From an uncultured Trueperaceae bacterium (GTDB lineage Bacteria > Deinococcota > Deinococci > Deinococcales > Trueperaceae), in contig CALMXZ010000008.1 of the NCBI GenBank assembly GCA_937873495.1, positions 214,547 through 278,546 of the forward strand: a stretch of 64,000 bases of DNA, written 5' to 3'. Below, in pieces: positions 16,494-25,404 of the stretch. The notes beneath the pieces were generated by a model. The model saw only the letters and a program-made list of their open reading frames with translations, searched no databases and was not told where the DNA came from. The first letter of the stretch is position 1, and each line of letters begins with the position of its first letter. A program made the translations under genes and the position numbers.

Positions 16494-18386
16494 CTACCCA
16501 ACATCCACGAACCTCACGCCCGCCGGCGCCGCCCCGCCGGCGTACATGGCGCGCACGACCGCGGCGTGGTCCGCTACCACCTTGTCGCGCCGGATGCTCA
16601 GCTTCGGCGTCACGGAGCCGTCGGCCATCGTCAGCTCCTTCAGAACTGCCGCCACGCGCTTCACGCTCGACCAGTCCGGCATGCCGGCGTTCGCGCGCTG
16701 GACCGCCTCGCGCAACGCCCCCGCCAGGTCGGCCTGCTCTAGCACGCTCTGGGTGACGGGGCCGTAACGGTCCGCCAGCACCTCGCGGTCGAGGAACAGG
16801 AGCGCCGCGCAGAACTTCTCGCCAGGACCGACGACGATGGCCGTGGCGATCAGCGGGTCGGCCTCCAGGCGCTCCGTGATCGGGTCCGGCATGACGTACT
16901 TGCCCGTCGAGAGCTTGAAGAGGTTCTTCAGGCGGCCGGTTATCGAGAGGTAGCCGTCCTCCAGCTTCCCGAGGTCGCCGGTGTGGAACCAGCCGTCCGC
17001 GTCGATGACCTTGGCCGTCTCGTCCGGCCTGGCGAAGTAGCCGAGCATGACGTGCGGCCCGCGCGTGAGGATCTCGTCCTCGTCGCTGATGCCGATCTCG
17101 ACGCCCGGTATGGCCTCGCCGACGGTGCCGGCGCGGTTACGCCCTGGCCGGTTGAAGCAGATCACGGGGCTCGTCTCCGTGAGGCCGTAGCCCTGCAGCA
17201 CGGCGATGCCGGCCGCGCCAAGGCGGTTCACCAGCTCGCCGCGCAGCGCGGCCCCACCGACGATGATCGTCTTGAGCCGCCCACCGAGCGCCGCACGCCA
17301 CTTCGAGTAGACGAGCTTGTCCAGGGCGCCGTGCTCCATGGCGGCGATCCAGCCCTCCGGCAGGCTCACGTCGTAGGCGCCTGCGAAGGCCAAGGCCCGC
17401 GCGTAGGCGATCTTCTTGAAGCCGGTGAGGGTGGTACCGACGGCCTCCATCCGCTCCCACGACTTCTCCAGGACGCGCGGCACGGCCGCCATGAACGTCG
17501 GGCGGACCTCCTGCAGGTCCTCGCGCACCGAGTCCGTCGTGCCGAAGTACACGCTCGAACCGAACCAGACGTTCGCGTACATGAGGGTGCGCGCGAAGAT
17601 GTGCGTGAGTGGCAGGAAGGAGAGCACGGTCTCCCGGTCGCCCGGGAGGAACGTCGACAGGTCCGTCAGGGAGGCGATGGCGTTGCTCGAGAGGTTCTCG
17701 TGACTGAGCATCACGCCTTTCGGCGAGCCCGTCGTGCCCGACGTGTAGATGATCGTGGCCACGTCGCTCGCCTGCTGGCCGGCGGCGAACGTCCGGATCA
17801 GGTCGGGGCGCCGCGCCAGTTCGCCTTCGCCCCTGGCGATGATGGCCGCGTAGTCCGTGACGAGCGGCCTGCCGTCGCCGGCGAGCTCCGGCGGCGCGCC
17901 GGTGGCAAGCGCCAGTAGCGTGACGGCTTCGAGATCGCGCGTCGCCTCGAGCATCCGTGCGAGCAGCGCCTCGTCCGAAGCGAGCACGGCCGCGCACCCG
18001 CTCTCGTGCAGGATGAAACGCATGGCGTCCGGCGTGTGCGTCAGGTAGATGGGCACGTCGACGAGGCCCGCTATCAAGCAGGCCATGTCGGCCAGCACGA
18101 AGCTCATGTCCGAGTGCGTGAAGAGGGCGACGCGGTCGCCGCGCTCCAACCCCATGGAACGCAGACCCGCGGCCATGGCCTCCGCCTTGCGCTTGAACTC
18201 GCCGTTGGACAGCGTCGTCCAGGCAGCCCCCGGCCCCCCCGGCTTACCGGGCACCGTCGAAGGCCGGTCGTTGAACGCGCGCTCGTTCGGCCTCTCCGAG
18301 ACCGCCTCGGCGAGCAACACCGGCAGCGTGCGGCCAAGCTCCAGGCGCCCGGGTCCTGCCGTCCATCGCGCCGTTCTCACGACCAT
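16494..18386 (-). CDS. Long-chain fatty acid-CoA ligase (AMP-forming)
   Basis: The 630-aa protein belongs to the ANL superfamily and activates fatty acids through acyl-AMP to acyl-CoA. Motifs are IIYTSGTTGSPKGVMLSHEN (P-loop-like), GYGLTETSPVICFN, and GWFHTGDLGKLEDGYLSITG followed by RLKNLFKLSTGKYV. Length and order match bacterial FadD15-like long-chain ligases. The ATG at 18386 is chosen over the longer frame because AGGAGG lies 6 nt upstream. It follows the GldC-like gene on the same strand after 86 bp. Confidence 0.92.
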   Translation of the reverse strand: MVVRTARWTAGPGRLELGRTLPVLLAEAVSERPNERAFNDRPSTVPGKPGGPGAAWTTLSNGEFKRKAEAMAAGLRSMGLERGDRVALFTHSDMSFVLADMACLIAGLVDVPIYLTHTPDAMRFILHESGCAAVLASDEALLARMLEATRDLEAVTLLALATGAPPELAGDGRPLVTDYAAIIARGEGELARRPDLIRTFAAGQQASDVATIIYTSGTTGSPKGVMLSHENLSSNAIASLTDLSTFLPGDRETVLSFLPLTHIFARTLMYANVWFGSSVYFGTTDSVREDLQEVRPTFMAAVPRVLEKSWERMEAVGTTLTGFKKIAYARALAFAGAYDVSLPEGWIAAMEHGALDKLVYSKWRAALGGRLKTIIVGGAALRGELVNRLGAAGIAVLQGYGLTETSPVICFNRPGRNRAGTVGEAIPGVEIGISDEDEILTRGPHVMLGYFARPDETAKVIDADGWFHTGDLGKLEDGYLSITGRLKNLFKLSTGKYVMPDPITERLEADPLIATAIVVGPGEKFCAALLFLDREVLADRYGPVTQSVLEQADLAGALREAVQRANAGMPDWSSVKRVAAVLKELTMADGSVTPKLSIRRDKVVADHAAVVRAMYAGGAAPAGVRFVDVG

Positions 18387-18472
18387 CTCGGCCCTCCTAA
18401 CGACCCACTGGCGGCAGGCTGCTCGGTCGCACGCCCCCTCGGGCGCGAGCACCTACGGCGCGCTGCCGGCGC

Positions 18473-18826
18473 CTACGCCCGCTGGGCGCCTCCCGCCTGC
18501 GCCGCGCGCGACGCCTTGTCGGCGAAGTCTCTCGCGAACAGCTTGATCTCGCTCGCCAAGCCGGCGTCGTTCGTTGCCTTGCGGTAAGTATCCGCCATGG
18601 AGAGGAAGGTCTGGAAGAAGAAATCGTTCATGTCGTCGACCGACATCTCCTTGACCCACAGGTCGATGCGCAGGGCGTTGCGTTGAACGCCGTCCCACAG
18701 GGACAAGATCATGGCCCCGGCGTCGTGCTGGCCCGGCTCGGGGGAGTCGTCGGCCTGCCAGCGGATGGCCTCGATGCCACTGTCATCCATGTCTACTGCC
18801 AGGCTGATGCGGGAAGACTTCGACAT
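18473..18826 (-). CDS. GldC-like protein
   Basis: The 117-aa protein resembles GldC of Bacteroidota gliding machinery: an N-terminal SRISLAVDMDDSGIEAIRWQ, LSLWDGVQRNALRIDLWVKE in the middle, and MNDFFFQTFLSMADTYRKAT. Homologues exist in non-gliding bacteria and the molecular role is unknown, so no motility function is claimed. The ATG at 18826 is supported by a TACCAT box 6 nt upstream. Confidence 0.75.
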   Translation of the reverse strand: MSKSSRISLAVDMDDSGIEAIRWQADDSPEPGQHDAGAMILSLWDGVQRNALRIDLWVKEMSVDDMNDFFFQTFLSMADTYRKATNDAGLASEIKLFARDFADKASRAAQAGGAQRA

Positions 18827-18832
18827 GCCCGC

Positions 18833-18838
18833 ATGGTA
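18833..18838 (-). promoter_or_regulatory. -10 box TACCAT for GldC-like gene, leaderless
   Basis: TACCAT on the minus strand is followed by 6 nt and the ATG at 18826. Confidence 0.55.
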
Positions 18839-18940
18839 ACTGCACGGTGACGCGGCGCACGGTATCTTCGAGGGCGTTGGCCGGCGCTGAGCGCGGAGCG
18901 GTTCCAACCGCCCTGTCGCCGCCCGTCAGGGAGGAACCTC

Positions 18941-20008
18941 GTGAAGGGACTCATACTCGCAGCCGGTCTCGGCACCCGCCTGCGCCCGATAACCAGCCTC
19001 AAACCGAAGCCGACCATCGCGGTGGCCAACAAGCCGCTCATCCACCACGCCGTCGACAACCTGGTCGAGGCCGGCGTCCGCGAGATCGGCGTCGTGGTCA
19101 GCTACCTGACGCTCAACTCCATCAAGGAGACGCTGGACGGCTACCCGGGCGTGCGTTTCGAGTACATCATGCAGAACCCGCCGCAAGGCCTGGCGCACGC
19201 CGTCAAGGTCTCGCGCGAGTTCCTCGGCGACGAGTCGTTCGTCATGTACCTCTCCGACAACCTCTTCGAGCATGGCATCACGGAGTTCGTGAACCGCTTC
19301 AGGCCGGGCGAGAGCAACGCCGTCATGGCCCTCGTGCCCGTGAGCCGCGAGGCCGCCAAGTCGCTCGGCGTGGCGGTGGTGGAAGGCGAGCGCATCACCA
19401 AGCTCGTCGAGAAGCCGAGCGATCCGCCCAGCACCCTGGCCGTGGCAGGCGTCTACGTCTTCGACTCGCGCATCCACGCCATGATCGAGGGCCTGGCGCC
19501 GGGCGCCAAGGGCGAGTACCAGATCACCGACGCCATCCAGCGCCTCATCGAGGCCGGCGACGAGGTGGTGCCCGTCACGGTCCGCGGCTGGTGGAAGGAC
19601 ACGGGCCAGGCGGACGACATCCTCGACGCCAACCGGCTGCTCCTCACGCGCCTCAAGCGCGACGTGCGAGGCGAGACGGAGAACGCCACCCTCATCGGCG
19701 AGGTGGTCATCGGCGCAGGCGCCGTGGTGAAGGACACCACGGTGTTCGGCCCCGTCATCATCGGCGCAGGCGCGCACGTGGAGCGGGCCTACGTCGGTCC
19801 GTTCACGGCCATCGGCGACGGCTGCACGGTGCGCAACGCGGAGCTCGAGTACTCCGTCGTCGGCAACCGCACCGTGATCGACGGCGTGAAGCCGCGCATC
19901 CAGGCCAGCCTCATCGGCGAGGACGTGACGATAACGGGCCACGACTCACGGCCGGCCACGCACCGCATGGTCGTGGGGGACGAGAGTCGGATCTCGCTGC
20001 ACGAGTAG
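18941..20008 (+). CDS. Glucose-1-phosphate thymidylyltransferase, long form (RmlA-like)
   Basis: The 355-aa protein has an N-terminal sugar-nucleotidyltransferase domain with the MKGLILAAGLGTRLRPIT signature, KPKPTIAVANKPL, LSDNLFEHGI, and KPSDPPSTLAVAGVYVFDS. It has a C-terminal left-handed beta-helix of hexapeptide repeats (IGEVVIGAGAVVKDTTVFG onward). This is the long RmlA-like form, which makes dTDP-glucose-type activated sugars for glycans or natural products. The start is GTG at 18941 with GGGAGGAA upstream. No other rml genes are adjacent. Confidence 0.9.
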   Translation: MKGLILAAGLGTRLRPITSLKPKPTIAVANKPLIHHAVDNLVEAGVREIGVVVSYLTLNSIKETLDGYPGVRFEYIMQNPPQGLAHAVKVSREFLGDESFVMYLSDNLFEHGITEFVNRFRPGESNAVMALVPVSREAAKSLGVAVVEGERITKLVEKPSDPPSTLAVAGVYVFDSRIHAMIEGLAPGAKGEYQITDAIQRLIEAGDEVVPVTVRGWWKDTGQADDILDANRLLLTRLKRDVRGETENATLIGEVVIGAGAVVKDTTVFGPVIIGAGAHVERAYVGPFTAIGDGCTVRNAELEYSVVGNRTVIDGVKPRIQASLIGEDVTITGHDSRPATHRMVVGDESRISLHE

Positions 20009-20401
20009 GCGTCCCGACAGTCCTGGCCGACTGGCTAGCTTGTCAGAAGCGAAGTTTCCGCATGATCATCATGTTGATGGGGTTCATGCTAGCTACTCGT
20101 CGGAGGGTCAGTGCGGAACATAACTCTCAGAGCAGAAGGAAGCGTCATCCATCGAGGCGGCGCGTAACCGCGCACGGCGGGAGCGTTCCACGCTCAAAGA
20201 CGAGTTCCGTCGCTAGCTGGAGCAGTATGCCCGCGGCGAGGAGCAGAGCCTGGTGGCGATGCAGGTCATCAGTGACATACGGTCGAGGGTGCGCACCGGC
20301 GGGCGCCTCTTTACGAGAGAAGAGCTGAACGAGCGTTGACTTCGGCGACATGAACACCGCTCCACCGCTTCATGACGACCAAACTCGTTGACTTGCCCTT
20401 A
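20009..20401. other. Intergenic stretch with a possible decayed reading frame
   Basis: These 393 bases separate the nucleotidyltransferase and amylase genes. No RNA gene or strong terminator was recognised. The only coding-like signal is the interrupted frame at 20124-20339. A 14-codon minus-strand mini-ORF at 20043-20087 exists but has no supporting evidence. Confidence 0.5.
20124..20339 (+). pseudogene. Possible gene remnant interrupted by a stop
   Basis: A single frame runs from just after a TAA (20121-20123) to a TGA at 20337-20339, broken only by a TAG at 20214-20216. The two parts are charged and helix-like (for example IEAARNRARRERSTLKDEF, then LEQYARGEEQSLVAMQVI and TGGRLFTREELNER). 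There is no recognisable family and no proper start. It may be the tail of a lost gene; chance is not excluded. Confidence 0.3.
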
Positions 20402-21850
20402 TCAAGCGGGAGTGATCAACACCCCACCCCTACCGGCCACAACCAGGGCCCCCTCAGCCTGCTCCACGACGTCACCTGACAGCACATCCCGGTACCGCCC
20501 AGCCGGCACCACGCTGGTCGGCACCGCAGCAGCCCCCTCACCCACGTTGACGACCACCCACACCGGCGGCTCCTCTTCCAGCCGCCGCTCGACCACCACG
20601 AGGCCGTCTGCTGGCGCGCTTACCGTCGTGGCACCCCGCCGCAGCGCGGCGAACTCGTGGCGCGCGCGTATGAGCACGCGCAAGTAGCCGAGCAGCCCCT
20701 CGTCCCACTGGTCCCGCCGCTCCCAGGGCATGCCCGCGCGGCAGCCTGGGTCGTGCCCGCCGCGCAGGCCGAGTTCGTCGCCGTAGTACAAGCACGGGGC
20801 GCCCGGCCACGTGAACAGCAGGAGGAACGCCTGGCGCAGCGCGCTGCCGTCGCCCTTCAGGGTCGTGGCGACGCGCGGGGTGTCGTGCGAGCCGAGCAGG
20901 TTGAGCTGCGAGCGCACGGCGGCTTCCGGGTAGGCGGCCAAGAGGCGGGTCGCCGTCTCCGCGAACGCGCCGGCCGACAGGTGCTGGATGCCGTTGAGGC
21001 CACTGCGCGCGAGCTCGTCGTGAGCCAGGTCCTTGGCCACGAAGCCGAGGACGGCGCGATTGAACTGGTAGTTCATCACACCGTCGAAGATGTCGCCCTT
21101 CAACCAGCGCCCGGCCTCGTCCCAGATCTCCCCGACCAAGTAGGCGTCTGGGTTGACGGCGCGGCACCGGGCGCGGAAGGCGCGCCAGAAGTCGTCGTCG
21201 TCGATCTCGTTGGGCACGTCGAGGCGCCAACCGTCCATACCGGCCGCCAGCCACTTCTCCGCCACCTGGTAGATGAACTCGCGCACGGCGGGCGTGGAGG
21301 TGTTGAACTTCGGCAGCGCGGCGAGCCCCCACCAGGCGTCGTAGCCGAGGTGCCCGCCGCCGTAGGCGTGCAAGGGGAAGTGGCGCACGTGGAACCAGTC
21401 GAGGTAAGCGCTGCTCGAGCCGTTCTCCAGGATGTCGTGGAACTGCAGCAGGCCGCGGCTCGCGTGGTTGAACACGCCGTCGAGCACCACGCGCATGCCG
21501 CGCTTGTGGCAGGCGGCGATCAGCTCGTCGAGGGCGGCGTTGCCGCCGAGCATCGGGTCGACCTGATGGAAGTCCTGCGTGTGATAGCGGTGGTTGGAGC
21601 CCGAGGCGAAGATCGGGTTGAGGTAGAGGGCGGTGATGCCGAGGTCCTGCAGGTAGTCGAGCTTCTCCACCACGCCGAGGAGGTCGCCGCCCTTGTAGCC
21701 GTGCAGCGTCGGCGGGGCGTCCCACGCCTCGAGGTTGCTCGGCTTGTGAACGCGCGTACTACGTGCGAAGCGGTCGGGGAAGATCTGGTAGAAGACGGCG
21801 TCTTGCACCCACGCCGGCGAGATGTCACTTCCAGTGTCGCTTCCAGGCAT
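20402..21850 (-). CDS. GH13 alpha-amylase family enzyme (neopullulanase/cyclomaltodextrinase-like)
   Basis: The 482-aa protein has the four GH13 regions: GMRVVLDGVFNHASRG (I), GWRLDVPNEI with the nucleophile Asp (II), YLVGEIWDEAG with the acid/base Glu (III), and LLGSHDTPR (IV). ALYLNPIFASGSNHRYHTQD and LPKFN (the counterpart of MPKLN) point to the neopullulanase/maltogenic amylase group. It has no N-terminal N-domain of the dimeric enzymes and no signal peptide, so it is likely cytoplasmic and acts on maltodextrins. The ATG at 21850 is set by a -10 box 7 nt upstream; it is divergent from the YczE-like gene. Confidence 0.9.
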   Translation of the reverse strand: MPGSDTGSDISPAWVQDAVFYQIFPDRFARSTRVHKPSNLEAWDAPPTLHGYKGGDLLGVVEKLDYLQDLGITALYLNPIFASGSNHRYHTQDFHQVDPMLGGNAALDELIAACHKRGMRVVLDGVFNHASRGLLQFHDILENGSSSAYLDWFHVRHFPLHAYGGGHLGYDAWWGLAALPKFNTSTPAVREFIYQVAEKWLAAGMDGWRLDVPNEIDDDDFWRAFRARCRAVNPDAYLVGEIWDEAGRWLKGDIFDGVMNYQFNRAVLGFVAKDLAHDELARSGLNGIQHLSAGAFAETATRLLAAYPEAAVRSQLNLLGSHDTPRVATTLKGDGSALRQAFLLLFTWPGAPCLYYGDELGLRGGHDPGCRAGMPWERRDQWDEGLLGYLRVLIRARHEFAALRRGATTVSAPADGLVVVERRLEEEPPVWVVVNVGEGAAAVPTSVVPAGRYRDVLSGDVVEQAEGALVVAGRGGVLITPA

Positions 21851-21857
21851 GCCGGGA

Positions 21858-21863
21858 ATGCTA
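21858..21863 (-). promoter_or_regulatory. -10 box TAGCAT for amylase gene, leaderless
   Basis: TAGCAT on the minus strand is followed by 7 nt and the ATG at 21850. It is back to back with the box at 21885. Confidence 0.55.
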
Positions 21864-21884
21864 ACCCGGTGGCCTTTGCGGAGT

Positions 21885-21890
21885 TACGCT
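21885..21890 (+). promoter_or_regulatory. -10 box TACGCT for YczE-like gene, leaderless
   Basis: TACGCT is followed by 6 nt and the GTG at 21897. It supports that start over upstream ATGs, which would overlap the divergent amylase promoter. Confidence 0.55.
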
Positions 21891-21896
21891 CCGCTG

Positions 21897-22607
21897 GTGA
21901 CCCTGCCCCGCCGACCTCTCTCCTGGCGCGTCTTCCTCCTCCGTATGCTGCAGCTCAACGTCGGCCTCGTGATCTACGGCCTGTCCGTCGCGTTCATGGT
22001 CAACGCCGGCATCGGGCTGGGGCCGTGGGACGTCTTCCACCAAGGCCTCTCGAAGCTGACACCGCTGAGCATGGGCCAGGCGATGATCCTCGCCGGGCTC
22101 GCCATCCTCGTCTACTCCGTCATCGGCCCCAAGGTGAGGATCGGCATAGCCACCGTGCTGAACATGGTCCTGATCGGCGTGTGGTGCGACGTCTTCCTCG
22201 CCATCCCGGGCTTCCCCCACGACATGAGTTACGCGGTGGGCGTACTGGTCTTCGCGCTCGGCACGGTGCTGTGTGGCGTGGCCACCGGGCTCTACATCAC
22301 GGCGGGGCTCGGGGCCGGCCCGCGGGACGGCTTCGTCCTCGGCGTGGCCAAGGTGACCGGCGCCAAGGTGCGAACTGTGCGCACCATCACGGAGCTATCG
22401 GTGTTCGCGCTCGGCTGGCTGATGGGCGGAACCGTAGGGCTCGGCACGGCGCTGTTCGCGCTCACGGCCGGACCGCTCATGCAGTTCTTCCTGCGGGTGT
22501 TCCGGGGGTTGGGGTCGGCGCATACGTCGCTCGAGAAGCGGATCGCGGTCGGCCACGCCGGCGGGGCTGCGGTCTCTATCACGCCCACCGAGCCGACCCG
22601 AAACTAG
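21897..22607 (+). CDS. YczE/YyaS-type integral membrane protein
   Basis: The 236-aa protein has about five hydrophobic segments and the family blocks GIGLGPWDVFHQGLSKL and GLGAGPRDGFVLGVAKVTG, the duplicated G-x-GP-(W/R)-D pattern of YczE-like proteins. The biochemical role is unknown. The GTG at 21897 is chosen because of the -10 box 6 nt before it, and the protein then begins VTLPRRPLSWRVFLLRM, a normal length for the family. Confidence 0.82.
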   Translation: MTLPRRPLSWRVFLLRMLQLNVGLVIYGLSVAFMVNAGIGLGPWDVFHQGLSKLTPLSMGQAMILAGLAILVYSVIGPKVRIGIATVLNMVLIGVWCDVFLAIPGFPHDMSYAVGVLVFALGTVLCGVATGLYITAGLGAGPRDGFVLGVAKVTGAKVRTVRTITELSVFALGWLMGGTVGLGTALFALTAGPLMQFFLRVFRGLGSAHTSLEKRIAVGHAGGAAVSITPTEPTRN

Positions 22608-22623
22608 GCCTGCGCGGTAGCGC

Positions 22624-22968
22624 CTACGTGCCGCCCCGCCGCTCCCGCCTGGGCCATACGGCGTTGCGAACAGCGGCCCCCAAGTAATAGAACGCGGTCA
22701 CGGCCAGGAACCTAAGGACTATCCCGGTCCACGAACTCGGTTGCAAGCGGTCTCTCTCCAGCAGGTAGACGAGGAACCCCACGAGGAGCGGACCCATCAG
22801 GAGGTCCTTCCGGTAAAGCCTCAATCTGCCAAGACTGATCAACGGTTCCGCCGCCACCTGCGCACCTCGCCAAGCAAGCGTGTTCGGCTCGTCCACTCCG
22901 GGTCGTCTCGGCCAGGATAGCCCGACCGCGCCGGAACGCCCCGCCGCCGTGAACCGCTCCGAACACAC
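22624..22968 (-). CDS. Small hypothetical membrane protein
   Basis: Up to 114 aa. The C-terminal half looks coding: a basic lead LYRKDLLMG, a hydrophobic segment PLLVGFLVYLL, then GIVLRFLAVTAFYYLGAAV and an arginine-rich tail, suggesting two membrane passes. The N-terminal third is low-quality and the start may lie further in. No family was recognised. It is convergent with the YczE-like gene, 16 bp apart. Confidence 0.4.
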   Translation of the reverse strand: MCSERFTAAGRSGAVGLSWPRRPGVDEPNTLAWRGAQVAAEPLISLGRLRLYRKDLLMGPLLVGFLVYLLERDRLQPSSWTGIVLRFLAVTAFYYLGAAVRNAVWPRRERRGGT

Positions 22969-23018
22969 CCTAGGCTGGTCTGGCGATCAGGGGCGAGCTA
23001 CCTAGCGCTCGCGGAATC

Positions 23019-24647
23019 TCACTGCGGCCGCAACAACGGAAACAGGATCACGTCCCTGATGCTCGGCACGTCCGCCAACAGCATCGCCAGGCGGTCGATC
23101 CCGAGCCCGAGGCCGCCCGTCGGCGGCATGCCGTACTCGAGCGCGGTCAGGAAGTCCTCGTCGAGCATCTGCGCTTCGTCGTCGCCGGCGTCGCGCAGCG
23201 CCTGCTGGCGCTCGAAGCGCTCCCGCTGGTCGAGCGGGTCGTTCAGCTCGCTGAAGGCGTTGCCGAGCTCCATGCCGACGGCCACGGGCTCGAAGCGCTC
23301 GACAAGGCCGGGGCGGCTACGGTGGCGCTTGGCGAGCGGGCTGATGGCCTCCGGATGGTCCATGACGAACACGGGGCCTACGAGGTTGGGCTCGACGTAG
23401 ATGTCGTAGAGCTTGTCGAAGAGCTGGTTGAGGGGGCGCTGCGCCAGCGGCAGCTCGCCCGCCGCGGCGCCGGGGTGCTTCTCGGCGGTCCAGGCGCGCA
23501 GGCGTTCTTCGTCGAGCGGGTCGAAGTCGAACCCGGCGCGCTTGGCGAGTTCGCCCGTGTAGTCGACGCGCGGCCATGGCGGCGTGAAGTCGAGCACCGT
23601 GCCCTGGTACGTGAGCTTGGTGGTGCCGAGCAGCTCCTGCACGAGCCCGGAGTACAGCGTCTCGACCAGTGCGAGGATGTCCAGGTAGTCCTTGCCCGCC
23701 CAGTACAGCTCGAGCATCGTGTACTCGGGGTTGTGCTTGTAGCTGATGCCCTCGTTGCGGAAGTTGCGGCCGATCTCGTAGACGGCGTCGAACCCGCCCA
23801 CGATGAGGCGCTTGAGGTAGAGCTCCAGCGAGATGCGCAGGTGGAAGTCGTAGTCGAGCGCGTTGTGGTGGGTGACGAACGGCCGCGCCTCGGCGCCGCC
23901 CGGCACGGCCTGGAGCACCGGCGTCTCGACCTCGAGGAAACCGAGGCCATCCAGGTAGCGGCGGATGTAGCTCGTCGCCTTGCCGCGCAGCTCGAAGGCG
24001 CGCTTCACTTCCGGGTTGACCATGAGGTCGAGGTAGCGCTGGCGGTACCTCGCCTCCTTCTCCGTGAGGCCGTGGTGCTTGTCAGGCAGCGGCCGCAGGC
24101 TCTTCACGAGCGGCCTGAACGCGTCAGCGTCGACCGTCAGCTCACCCGTCTTGGTGGCGTAAAGCGTGCCGCCCACCTCGAGCCAGTCGCCGAGGTCGAC
24201 CTTCTTGAGGGCGTTGTACGCCTCCAGCTTGTCCTTCTGGAAGGAGGCCTGGATGCGCCCCCCGGAGCCATCCTGCAGGGTGGCAAAGGTGAGCTTGCCG
24301 AGCATGCGCAGGAGCAGGACGCGCCCGGCCACGACGACGCGCTCGTCGCCGAGCCTGTCGCCCGGCTCCGGCGCAGGATGCAGCTCGTGCAGCCGCGCGG
24401 CCGTGTGGGTTGGCGCGTAGGCGTAGGGGTGCGCCTCGAAGCCGCGCTCGACCAGGGCTTCGAGGTTGCGCAGCCGCTGCTCGCGCTGCTCGTTGAGCGA
24501 GCGCTGCTCGGTTTGAGGGCGCTGCTCGCCCTGGGAGTGCTCGGCCTGCGTCTTCCGCTCGGGCGCCTGCCCCTGCTCAGCGCCCTGCGCCCCCTCCGCC
24601 GCCGTCCGTTGGCCCCGCTCCGGCTCCCTGTCTGGGTTATCGCTCAT
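23019..24647 (-). CDS. lysS: Lysyl-tRNA synthetase, class II
   Basis: The 542-aa protein charges tRNA-Lys. It has an OB-fold anticodon-binding domain ([20 protein letters not shown]), class II motif 2 in [20 protein letters not shown], and motif 3 in [20 protein letters not shown]. The first ~55 residues are an extra low-complexity tail rich in Gln, Glu and Arg before the usual start near [17 protein letters not shown]. It begins 13 nt after greA and is probably co-transcribed with it. Confidence 0.95.
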   Translation of the reverse strand: MSDNPDREPERGQRTAAEGAQGAEQGQAPERKTQAEHSQGEQRPQTEQRSLNEQREQRLRNLEALVERGFEAHPYAYAPTHTAARLHELHPAPEPGDRLGDERVVVAGRVLLLRMLGKLTFATLQDGSGGRIQASFQKDKLEAYNALKKVDLGDWLEVGGTLYATKTGELTVDADAFRPLVKSLRPLPDKHHGLTEKEARYRQRYLDLMVNPEVKRAFELRGKATSYIRRYLDGLGFLEVETPVLQAVPGGAEARPFVTHHNALDYDFHLRISLELYLKRLIVGGFDAVYEIGRNFRNEGISYKHNPEYTMLELYWAGKDYLDILALVETLYSGLVQELLGTTKLTYQGTVLDFTPPWPRVDYTGELAKRAGFDFDPLDEERLRAWTAEKHPGAAAGELPLAQRPLNQLFDKLYDIYVEPNLVGPVFVMDHPEAISPLAKRHRSRPGLVERFEPVAVGMELGNAFSELNDPLDQRERFERQQALRDAGDDEAQMLDEDFLTALEYGMPPTGGLGLGIDRLAMLLADVPSIRDVILFPLLRPQ

Positions 24648-24660
24648 CGCGCCCGCCGCT

Positions 24661-25131
24661 TCAGCTTATGGACTCGATGCGGTACTCGTCGGTGCCGGCC
24701 TGCGTGGCGACCTTGAACTTCTCGCCCTTCGACCGACCCATGAGGGCCTTGCCGAGTGGGGAGGCGTCTGAGACCTTGGGCACGTCGCCCTCAAGAACCC
24801 CCGCCTCGACCGGGGAGACGACCTGGACCTCGAACGTCTCGCCCGACTTGGTCTGCGTGAGCGTGACGACGCTCCCGTAGTCGACGTGGCCGCGGCCCTT
24901 CGTCTCGATGAGCTCGGCGCTCTTGAGCTGCTGCTCGAGCTCGTCGATACGCAGCTCGATGCGCGCCTTCTCCGCCTTGGCGTCTTCCAGGCCCGTGTCG
25001 TCGTAGTCGTCCGACGAGCCGGTGAGCTCCTGCAGGATCTTCGTGGCCTCTTCCAAGCGGGCGTACTCTTGCTCAAGCGTGGCCTTGAGGCGCTCGTAGC
25101 CCTCAGGCGTGATGCGAACTCTCATCGCCAT
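24661..25131 (-). CDS. greA: Transcription elongation factor GreA
   Basis: The 156-aa protein has the GreA layout: an N-terminal antiparallel coiled coil (about residues 1-75, with [20 protein letters not shown] and acidic [20 protein letters not shown] at the hairpin tip) and a C-terminal FKBP-like domain ending [16 protein letters not shown]. It stimulates transcript cleavage by backtracked RNA polymerase. Some Deinococcota Gre-like proteins are anti-Gre factors (Gfh1); the acidic tip here (D-D-Y-D-D) should be compared before deciding. The start has AAGGAG upstream and leads into lysS. Confidence 0.88.
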   Translation of the reverse strand: MAMRVRITPEGYERLKATLEQEYARLEEATKILQELTGSSDDYDDTGLEDAKAEKARIELRIDELEQQLKSAELIETKGRGHVDYGSVVTLTQTKSGETFEVQVVSPVEAGVLEGDVPKVSDASPLGKALMGRSKGEKFKVATQAGTDEYRIESIS

Positions 25132-25392
25132 GTGGTTCTCCTTCAGACGCTCACTTCGTGAGTTGAACTAGGGACCGTTAGCAAGCGGCTTGCCCTGCGA
25201 CGAGGACAAGCCGTCATGCTCCCAACTGTCCTTCCAGTCTACCCCACGTCCATGAGAAGCGGGGAACGTGGCTTACCGCTCCACGACGCGCTCCCGGCCT
25301 CCGCGCGCCGCGCCCGAGCCGGGTGGCTGAGCTCCCGTCACGCTCGAACCGCGGTGTCCGATGCCTTTCACCTTGCACACTCCTCGGCTGCT

Positions 25393-25398
25393 TACACT
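25393..25398 (+). promoter_or_regulatory. -10 box TACACT for lytic transglycosylase, leaderless
   Basis: TACACT is followed by 6 nt and the ATG at 25405. Confidence 0.6.
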
Positions 25399-25404
25399 TG
25401 GCTC

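Noticed and set aside
20043..20087. 14-codon minus-strand mini-ORF starting MNPINMMIM
   Set aside because: It is too short to judge, with no ribosome site and no regulatory context; the overlapping plus frame is equally open.
18847..20328. Long plus-strand frame of 493 codons
   Set aside because: It is an Arg/Gly-rich shadow frame across the nucleotidyltransferase gene; GC-rich DNA keeps such frames open.
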